From NCBI GenBank assembly GCA_046318595.1, contig JBKCTV010000081.1:1-29552 (forward strand): 29,552 nt of DNA. The letters are read 5' to 3'. Source of the stretch: DAITMV01 sp046318595. Its GTDB lineage: Bacteria; Pseudomonadota; Gammaproteobacteria; Burkholderiales; Burkholderiaceae_B. Below the pieces are notes generated by a model. It did not search any database. It saw nothing but the letters and a program-made list of their open reading frames with translations, and was not told the origin of the DNA. Shown piece by piece: positions 24,820 to 29,552 of this stretch (positions are counted from its first letter, which is position 1; each line of letters starts with the position of its first letter). Made by a program: the position numbers and the translations under genes.

Positions 24820-27146
24820 GAGGAGGACTGCAGGACGAACGGGGGCGGCAGTGTCACCGGCAACAGCTCGGCGGCACCCAGCGGGCTTGCGTGCAAAACC
24901 TTCAGCGCCGACTCGCCCGGCTTCAACAGGCGATAACGCAGTTGCAAAACCGTCTCATCGCCGAAAACGCCGAGGCTGCCGTTACGCGCGGCACTAACGA
25001 AGACCCGGTCGTCTTCGATTTGCTGGCTGAAGGTCGTCACACCCTCGTCCTGGCTGAAAAACGCCCCTTCTTTGACCTCGACGATCTGCACCATTTGCGG
25101 ATCGAAACCGATTTGCAAGGGCAAGGCCTGGATGGCGCCGTCGGTTTTGAGATGCAGCGTCAGGGTTTGCGGTTCGTTGAGCTTGCCGTTTCGCTGTCCA
25201 TCCCATCTGAGCTCGACGATCGTGGCAGCCCGCGCCGTGACACCACTGGTGCGCTCCGGCGTAACGGGCACAAGGGCCGGCACCGGCGCTGGCGACTCGA
25301 CCGCCGGTACATTCGGCAGCGGCGCAACGGCTACGACAGCGATTGTCGGCTGGTCGACGGTAGTCTGTGCAGGTGGCTTGACCAAAATTTTCGGACGCAC
25401 TGGCAGGGCCATCGGTCGTGTGCTCAAGCGCGCATCGGTCCCCGACCAGAATTCGCTTTCGGTGATATCGGGACGCCGAATATTACGGATCAACCGAGGC
25501 GTGATCGACAGCACGACTTCGGTTTTTTGCGAACTGTCCTGCGTGGAGCCGAACAGGCGACCGAGCACCGGAATGTCCCCGAGCCCAGGAATCCGGCTGG
25601 CGTTCGAGCGTTCGGTGTTGTTGATGAGCCCTGCCAATACCTGCGTTTCGCCGTTTTTGAGTTTGAGGACGGTGCTGGCCGTGCGCGTGCCAATCTGATA
25701 GGCCAACGAACCCGCCGCCGTGCGAATCTGATTGCTCACCGAACTAACTTCCAGACCCACCTTGATGGAGACGTCTTCGTCGAGCGATACCAGCGGCTCG
25801 ACGTCGAGCTTGATGCCGACCTCAGCGTATTGAATATTTTCCGCGACGAAGCCCGTAGCCGTCGTGGTGGTCGACACCACCGGCAGGCGATCACCGATCA
25901 GAATTTTCGCTTTTTCGCGGTTTTTCGCGCGAATGCGGGGGTTGGCCAAAATATTCACGTCGCCCAGTTCGCGGCGCAGGTTGAGCGTCGGACTGGAGAA
26001 ACCGACACCGATCTGATCGGAATTCAAGCCCTGCAGACCGTTCAGGGTCAGCGCCGAGCCAGCGCTGGCCAGCGGCGTCAGCGTCAACTGATTGGGGAAA
26101 TTGACGCCCAGCTCGTATAGACGGCTATGGTTGATTTCGAGCACTTCGACCTCGAGCATGACCTCCGGCTCTCCGATGTCGAGCGTGGCGATGACGCGCT
26201 CGGCCAGGCGGATCGCCTCCGGCGTATCGCGCACGATCAAGGCGTTCAGTTTGTCGTCGACCAATACTTCGCGCAGCTTGAACATGGTCTTGATCTGCGC
26301 GCCGAGGGTTTTGGCTTCGGAGTTGGCCAGGAAAAAACTCTTGACCAGCAAGTCTTGATATTCGCGCTGTTTTTCAGGTGTATTGGGATAGATGAGCACG
26401 GTCTGGCTGTTCAGTATTTTTTTCGAAAGCTGGTTGGTACTCGCCAGCAGATCGATGGCATCTTCGATCTTGGCATCGCGCAGGAAAATCGTCGCCGTCG
26501 CGTCGACGCGCAGATCTTTGTCGAGAATGAAATTGACACCCGAGTTACGGGCCAGAATTTCGAAAATCAGCTTGAGATTGGCGTCGCGAAACTCCAGCGA
26601 AACCGGTTTGACTTCGCCGAGCTGCAGGGTCTGGTCGTCGAGTTCACGGCGCAGCTCGGAATCGAGCTGGTTTTTCAAGTCACGCGCCGCGCTATGGCGG
26701 GCGTTTTCGCGCAGGATTTTTTCGAGAAAACCTCGGGCACGCTCAGGCTTTTTATTTTTCACCAGCGCCTGGGCCTCGTCCAGCCAGGCCAGGTGGCGGC
26801 GGTCGCGATCCAGGTCGTTCAGCATGCCCGTGGCACGTTCGTTGTTCGGATCGATTCGATACAAAGCCTGCAGCGTTTGCCGGGCGCCTGCGTCGTCGCC
26901 GGCGTTGCGCTGCTCGAGTGCCTGCGAAAGTAAACGGTTGACGATTTCCGCCTGGCGGTTCAAAAGCGCCGTCCGTCGCACCGTGTCGTGGGGATTCGCC
27001 TGCGCAGCGCTCGCCAGTACCTGAATGCTTTCGGCGTAACGACCCTGCGCCAGCAACTTGTCGGATTGGCGTCGTTTGAGCTCGGCGCAGCCCGCCGACC
27101 CCCAGCATAATAAGACCGCCGACAGCAATAGGAAATATTTTTTCAT
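24816..27146 (-). CDS. Secretin with TPR, STN and cohesin-like domains
   Basis: This 776-residue outer-membrane secretin starts with a lipoprotein-type signal ending at Cys20 (GSAGC, an imperfect lipobox). Residues ~25-165 look like TPR-type helices, ~180-255 an STN domain (VSLEFRDANLKLIFEILARNSG), ~265-340 a secretin N domain, and ~390-560 the secretin core (NILANPRIRAKNREKAKILIGDRLP and the signature VLAGLINNTERSNASRIPGLGDIPVLGRLF). After a Pro/Val-rich linker, residues ~645-755 look like a cohesin-type beta-sandwich (LPLQIGFDPQMVQIVEVKEGAFF ... VLQLRYRLLKPGES). The protein is nearer the MshL/PilQ-like and atypical GspD group than classical GspD. The gate and N domains would span the periplasm; the cohesin-like end may bind a partner or substrate (inference). 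Confidence 0.9.
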   Translation of the reverse strand: MKKYFLLLSAVLLCWGSAGCAELKRRQSDKLLAQGRYAESIQVLASAAQANPHDTVRRTALLNRQAEIVNRLLSQALEQRNAGDDAGARQTLQALYRIDPNNERATGMLNDLDRDRRHLAWLDEAQALVKNKKPERARGFLEKILRENARHSAARDLKNQLDSELRRELDDQTLQLGEVKPVSLEFRDANLKLIFEILARNSGVNFILDKDLRVDATATIFLRDAKIEDAIDLLASTNQLSKKILNSQTVLIYPNTPEKQREYQDLLVKSFFLANSEAKTLGAQIKTMFKLREVLVDDKLNALIVRDTPEAIRLAERVIATLDIGEPEVMLEVEVLEINHSRLYELGVNFPNQLTLTPLASAGSALTLNGLQGLNSDQIGVGFSSPTLNLRRELGDVNILANPRIRAKNREKAKILIGDRLPVVSTTTTATGFVAENIQYAEVGIKLDVEPLVSLDEDVSIKVGLEVSSVSNQIRTAAGSLAYQIGTRTASTVLKLKNGETQVLAGLINNTERSNASRIPGLGDIPVLGRLFGSTQDSSQKTEVVLSITPRLIRNIRRPDITESEFWSGTDARLSTRPMALPVRPKILVKPPAQTTVDQPTIAVVAVAPLPNVPAVESPAPVPALVPVTPERTSGVTARAATIVELRWDGQRNGKLNEPQTLTLHLKTDGAIQALPLQIGFDPQMVQIVEVKEGAFFSQDEGVTTFSQQIEDDRVFVSAARNGSLGVFGDETVLQLRYRLLKPGESALKVLHASPLGAAELLPVTLPPPFVLQSSS

Positions 27147-27673
27147 GGCTCGCCCACCGGCAGCGCAATGATTTGCCGCTCGTGCAGTGGCAAGTAGGTC
27201 AAAACGATTTCGCGTTGTCCGATCGCTTCGACCTTATAAGTGGCATTCAAAATTTTTCCAGTCTCGACCGCTTCGAGCTGATTGCCCTGAATGACGTACC
27301 ATTTATCCTCGCCCGCAGAGTTTTTGAACCGTCCGACCAGTCGGTACGGTAGGGGCGGCGCGGCCGGTTTAGGCGGGGCCACGCGCTCGGGCGCTGCCGG
27401 CGGTGGTGGTGGTGGTGCAACGAACCAGGCGTGCGGCCGGAACAGGTCGACCGTTTTCGTCGGTAGCCCGATGGATTCGCGGTGCAGCAGCGGCTCTGGT
27501 CGTGGCGGGACCTGCTCGCGCACGGCTGGCACCGAGCTATCAACCGATAACACCGCGCTTCTGCCGGGCGGGGGCTGTTCGCGATGCCCAGATCTGTCGA
27601 CGATCAGCACGGTGGCGACCAGAAACAGGCATGCCGACCAGCCAAACAGGCGCTTACGGTTTTGAGTCGTCAT
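27143..27673 (-). CDS. PilP/GspC-like periplasmic connector
   Basis: This 176-residue protein has one N-terminal transmembrane helix (about residues 8-25, LFGWSACLFLVATVLIV), a proline-rich linker (PPPPPPAAPERVAPPKPAAPPLP) and a small C-terminal beta-domain (YRLVGRF...WYVIQGNQ...GKILNATYKVEAIGQREIVLTYLP) that resembles the HR domain of GspC and PilP. Such proteins connect the inner-membrane platform to the secretin. The start at 27673 is chosen because it gives a normal TM-anchored N-terminus; the open frame upstream lies inside the PilO-like gene (20-base overlap). The stop overlaps the secretin ATG. Confidence 0.72.
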   Translation of the reverse strand: MTTQNRKRLFGWSACLFLVATVLIVDRSGHREQPPPGRSAVLSVDSSVPAVREQVPPRPEPLLHRESIGLPTKTVDLFRPHAWFVAPPPPPPAAPERVAPPKPAAPPLPYRLVGRFKNSAGEDKWYVIQGNQLEAVETGKILNATYKVEAIGQREIVLTYLPLHERQIIALPVGEP

Positions 27674-28250
27674 TTTTACGGCAATGAAAAACCCACCGAA
27701 CATCGGCGGTGATTTGTGGATCACTGACGGTCGGTCGATGCAAAGTGAGATCTTTGATCGTCAAAGTCGGATAGCGGTTGAGCAGGTTAAGCAAAAATAG
27801 CTTGATACCGGGATAAGTGCCTTTTATCGGGGCCACGATCTCATGCTGAAAAATGATTCCGCCCTGCGCTTTTTCCTGATACTGATAGCTGGAACGCTCC
27901 AGCGCGATGCCGGTTTCGGCGGCGATGAGCTCCATGTCTTTGAGTAAAACCATCAAGCGTTTTTCGGGTGGAAACTGCTCCTGGTAACGCCGGTTTTCGC
28001 GACGCGGATCGATCGACTGATCGAGTGACGACAAACTGCTGCGCATCGTCTGCAATTCCGTTTGCAGATGTCTGAGCGTCGACTCGCTGCGACGCGTCTG
28101 ATCGTTCAAATTCACGGCGTGCATGATGAGCCCGGCCGTCGAAAGTATGCAGAGCAGGACGATGGCAAGCTCGGTGCGCGTCAGGCGTCGCATGCGATCC
28201 CATATTTTGCGTAGCAAAGCCAGCGCGCGGGGTTGGGCCGGCGCGTTCAA
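27654..28250 (-). CDS. PilO/GspM-like inner-membrane protein
   Basis: This 198-residue protein has one transmembrane helix near residues 26-46 (RTELAIVLLCILSTAGLIMHA), a coiled-coil segment (about 55-85), and a periplasmic alpha/beta domain ending in a PilO-like pattern (YPGIKLFLLNLLNRYPTLTIKDLTLHR). It would pair with the PilN-like protein. The start is a TTG that overlaps the gspG stop (TTGA) and is preceded by AGGA about 9 bases upstream; the first ATG would remove only the basic N-terminus and is a possible alternative (28193). Confidence 0.75.
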   Translation of the reverse strand: MNAPAQPRALALLRKIWDRMRRLTRTELAIVLLCILSTAGLIMHAVNLNDQTRRSESTLRHLQTELQTMRSSLSSLDQSIDPRRENRRYQEQFPPEKRLMVLLKDMELIAAETGIALERSSYQYQEKAQGGIIFQHEIVAPIKGTYPGIKLFLLNLLNRYPTLTIKDLTLHRPTVSDPQITADVRWVFHCRKNDDSKP

Positions 28251-28663
28251 TTGCGGATGTCCTGGTTTTCGTTAGCGCCGCCCTCGATGCCGTCTTTACC
28301 CAGGGACAACAGCTCGTAATCGCCGTGCTCGCCCGCGATACGATAGGCATACGCCCTGCCCCACGGATCCAGCGGAACATCTTTTTTCAAATACGGACCA
28401 TTCCAGGTTTTGACGTCGGCGGGACGAACGATGAGCGCTTGCAGCCCTTGTTCATCCGTTGGGTAAGCACCCACGTCCAGCCGATACGTATCAATGGCTT
28501 TACCGAGCGCATCGATCTGCGACCGAGCCACCGCTGTTTCGGATTTGCCGAGCTGAGAAAAATAACGCGGAGCGACATAAGCGGCCAGCATGCCGATGAT
28601 GACGACCACGATGAGCAGTTCGAGAAGGGTGAATCCTGACGTTTTCGTACTAAATTTTTTCAT
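28247..28663 (-). CDS. gspG: Major pseudopilin GspG
   Basis: This 138-residue protein has leader MKKFSTKTSG and mature N-terminus FTLLELLIVVVIIGMLAAYVAPRYF with Glu at +5. The C-terminal half has the full GspG signature: GAYPTDEQGLQAL, WNGPYLKKDVPLDPWGRAYAYR and the calcium-binding end GEHGDYELLSLGKDGIEGGANENQDI. The start at 28663 is chosen because it gives a normal leader; an ATG at 28705 would add 14 non-pilin residues. It is the first gene of the eleven-gene operon. Confidence 0.93.
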   Translation of the reverse strand: MKKFSTKTSGFTLLELLIVVVIIGMLAAYVAPRYFSQLGKSETAVARSQIDALGKAIDTYRLDVGAYPTDEQGLQALIVRPADVKTWNGPYLKKDVPLDPWGRAYAYRIAGEHGDYELLSLGKDGIEGGANENQDIRN

Positions 28664-28714
28664 GATGGAAAACTCGATCGACTCGTCAATAAATGGAACA
28701 CGCATTTTTTGGGT

Positions 28715-28728
28715 GGCAAAAATTTGCC
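28715..28728. promoter_or_regulatory. Inverted repeat upstream of the secretion operon
   Basis: GGCAAA-AA-TTTGCC is a near-perfect dyad about 50 bases upstream of the gspG start, in the 158-base region between gspG and the divergent small gene. Its location suits an operator. No regulator is known, and no convincing -10/-35 pair could be chosen around it. Confidence 0.35.
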
Positions 28729-28790
28729 GGCAGTTCCTTCTTTCAGCGTTTTGAACGGCGGCGGGAACATGGATTGCTTGATGTAATGGG

Positions 28791-28802
28791 GACGATATCG
28801 TC
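28791..28802. promoter_or_regulatory. 12-bp palindrome upstream of the small Q/N-rich gene
   Basis: GACGATATCGTC is a perfect 12-bp palindrome ending 19 bases before the ATG of the small divergent gene, just upstream of its GAGGA ribosome binding site. It could be a protein-binding site or the start of the mRNA leader. Confidence 0.3.
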
Positions 28803-28821
28803 GTTACTTTGAGGAAAAATC

Positions 28822-29154
28822 ATGAATAACGAACAAAAAAACAGCAATCAGTCCAATAAACCTTCACAGCAAAGCCAAGCCGGCGATCAACACCAACAAA
28901 CCGATGGGAACAAACCGCAAAATCAACCGGGACAAAGTACGGTCGCCCAGCCCGATCACATGAAACTCAAAGACTCTCAGCAAAATCAATCCGGTCAGGG
29001 TCACCAGCAAAACCAAGCAGGCCAGAGCAATCAGAAAAGCCAGGCCAGTCAAGGCGCCAATCCAATCAACCCGGCAAACCGTGATGCCAGGCAAGTCGGT
29101 TCGTCATCGAACCCCACGGAAAGCGAGCAACACAACCCGCAATCCAAAAGCTGA
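28822..29154 (+). CDS. Small Gln/Asn/Ser-rich disordered protein
   Basis: This 110-residue protein is almost entirely Gln, Asn, Ser, Pro, Gly and Lys, with no hydrophobic core, signal peptide or transmembrane segment, so it is probably intrinsically disordered. Short patterns such as QNQ.GQ, HQQNQAGQSNQ and QSQA recur. Expression is supported by an excellent ribosome binding site (GAGGA, 6 bases before the ATG) and by an intrinsic terminator right after the stop. It is divergent from the secretion operon. I recognise no family; hydrophilins or stress-related proteins have similar composition, but that is only an analogy. Confidence 0.65.
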   Translation: MNNEQKNSNQSNKPSQQSQAGDQHQQTDGNKPQNQPGQSTVAQPDHMKLKDSQQNQSGQGHQQNQAGQSNQKSQASQGANPINPANRDARQVGSSSNPTESEQHNPQSKS

Positions 29155-29177
29155 TTCCAGCAGTTTAGGAATGTAGA

Positions 29178-29201
29178 AGACCGGCCGCTGGCCGGTTTTT
29201 T
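29178..29201 (+). terminator. Intrinsic terminator after the Q/N-rich gene
   Basis: ACCGGCC and GGCCGGT form a GC-rich 7-bp stem around a GCT loop, followed by a run of T residues (TTTTTT). It lies 24 bases after the stop of the small gene on the plus strand and is the clearest intrinsic terminator in the window. Confidence 0.88.
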
Positions 29202-29388
29202 ACATTGCAGAATGATTATCCGATAACGAAAGGTCGTTCATCCAAACGGGTGATATGTCGACAGCTAAAAACTCACTCTTTTGAGTAACCGAAGGCAAAG
29301 CAAGCGCCACTTACTACTTAGTCGCCCCTGCAAAATTCCCGTACAGCCCTTCAAATCGAAAGCAGCAACCGCCAGAACCACCGACCAT

Positions 29389-29552
29389 TCAGCGTGATTG
29401 AGCGCTTGACCCCGACAATCCGCGAACAACGTCGCCAACTGCCGTTAAAAACGCGGCAAAGCCAGTCGCCGATAAGCCAATCGCCAAAAAAAGGCGCAAA
29501 AAAAGGCGCTTGATGCGGCCATCGAGCACCGCCCGCATCAGCCAGCGCAGGT
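29389..29552 (-). CDS. Possible C-terminal end of a membrane-associated protein
   Basis: A minus-strand frame is open from the right window edge to a TGA at 29389-29391 (53 codons, partial). Its translation (LRWLMRAVLDGRIKRLFLRL, then LFLAIGLSATGFAAFLTAVG) is basic then hydrophobic, and its first half uses many G/C-ending codons like the core genes. It could be the end of an inner-membrane protein. A second minus-strand frame is also open here, so the call is tentative. The family is not recognised. The stretch 29202-29388 between this and the terminator shows no gene. Confidence 0.35.
   Translation of the reverse strand, partial: LRWLMRAVLDGRIKRLFLRLFLAIGLSATGFAAFLTAVGDVVRGLSGSSAQSR
29486..29509. 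repeat. Tandem 12-bp repeat with A7 tracts
   Basis: AAAAAAAGGCGC occurs twice in direct tandem. On the minus strand it reads as two T7 tracts and, in the possible partial gene, encodes a repeated Arg-Leu-Phe-Leu. Such runs are prone to slippage or assembly error. Confidence 0.6.

Overview
The window looks like a chromosomal segment of a gammaproteobacterium. The evidence is the conserved smc-zipA-ligA gene order, a gammaproteobacterial-type succinyldiaminopimelate aminotransferase (DapC) next to DapD, and an S-methyl-5'-thioinosine phosphorylase of the Pseudomonas type. I cannot assign a genus. Two very different parts meet near position 8.1 kb. The left part (about 1-8055) is visibly AT-richer and holds four large proteins with eukaryote-like or unusual domains. 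The right part is GC-rich and holds ordinary core genes plus one long secretion/pilus operon.

Left part. (1) A 5'-truncated transglutaminase-fold protein with a Cys-His-Asp triad. (2) A 772-residue protein fusing a phosphoribosyltransferase domain to a HAD-superfamily domain. (3) An F-box-like protein followed by twelve cysteine-type leucine-rich repeats. (4) On the opposite strand, a 904-residue protein with a canonical RING-H2 finger. F-box and RING domains belong to the eukaryotic ubiquitin system, so this block looks like an effector or host-interaction island of a bacterium that lives in or with eukaryotic cells (inference). No transposase, integrase or tRNA gene marks its edges within the window.

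Core part. On the minus strand, smc, zipA, ligA, galU and the phosphorylase gene follow each other with overlaps or short gaps (16453 down to 8144), covering chromosome segregation, division, DNA ligation, UDP-glucose synthesis and purine/methionine salvage. Divergent from smc, on the plus strand, queF, dapC, dapD and a small Spx/YffB-like gene form a compact cluster (16548-19386) for queuosine and lysine/diaminopimelate synthesis.

Secretion/pilus operon. Convergent to this, the minus strand from 28663 down to 19478 carries eleven genes with no untranslated gap at any of the ten junctions: major pseudopilin (GspG), PilO-, PilP/GspC-like and secretin proteins, three more pilin-like proteins, GspF, GspE, and two short genes in the PilM/GspL and PilN positions. 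It mixes type II secretion and type IV pilus features. Its secretin ends in a cohesin-like domain, and one pseudopilin lacks the usual Glu5. No prepilin peptidase is present in the window.

Right edge. A small Gln/Asn/Ser-rich disordered protein gene lies divergent from the secretion operon, with a good ribosome binding site and a strong intrinsic terminator. After it comes a stretch without a clear gene, and then the likely C-terminal end of a minus-strand gene that runs out of the window.
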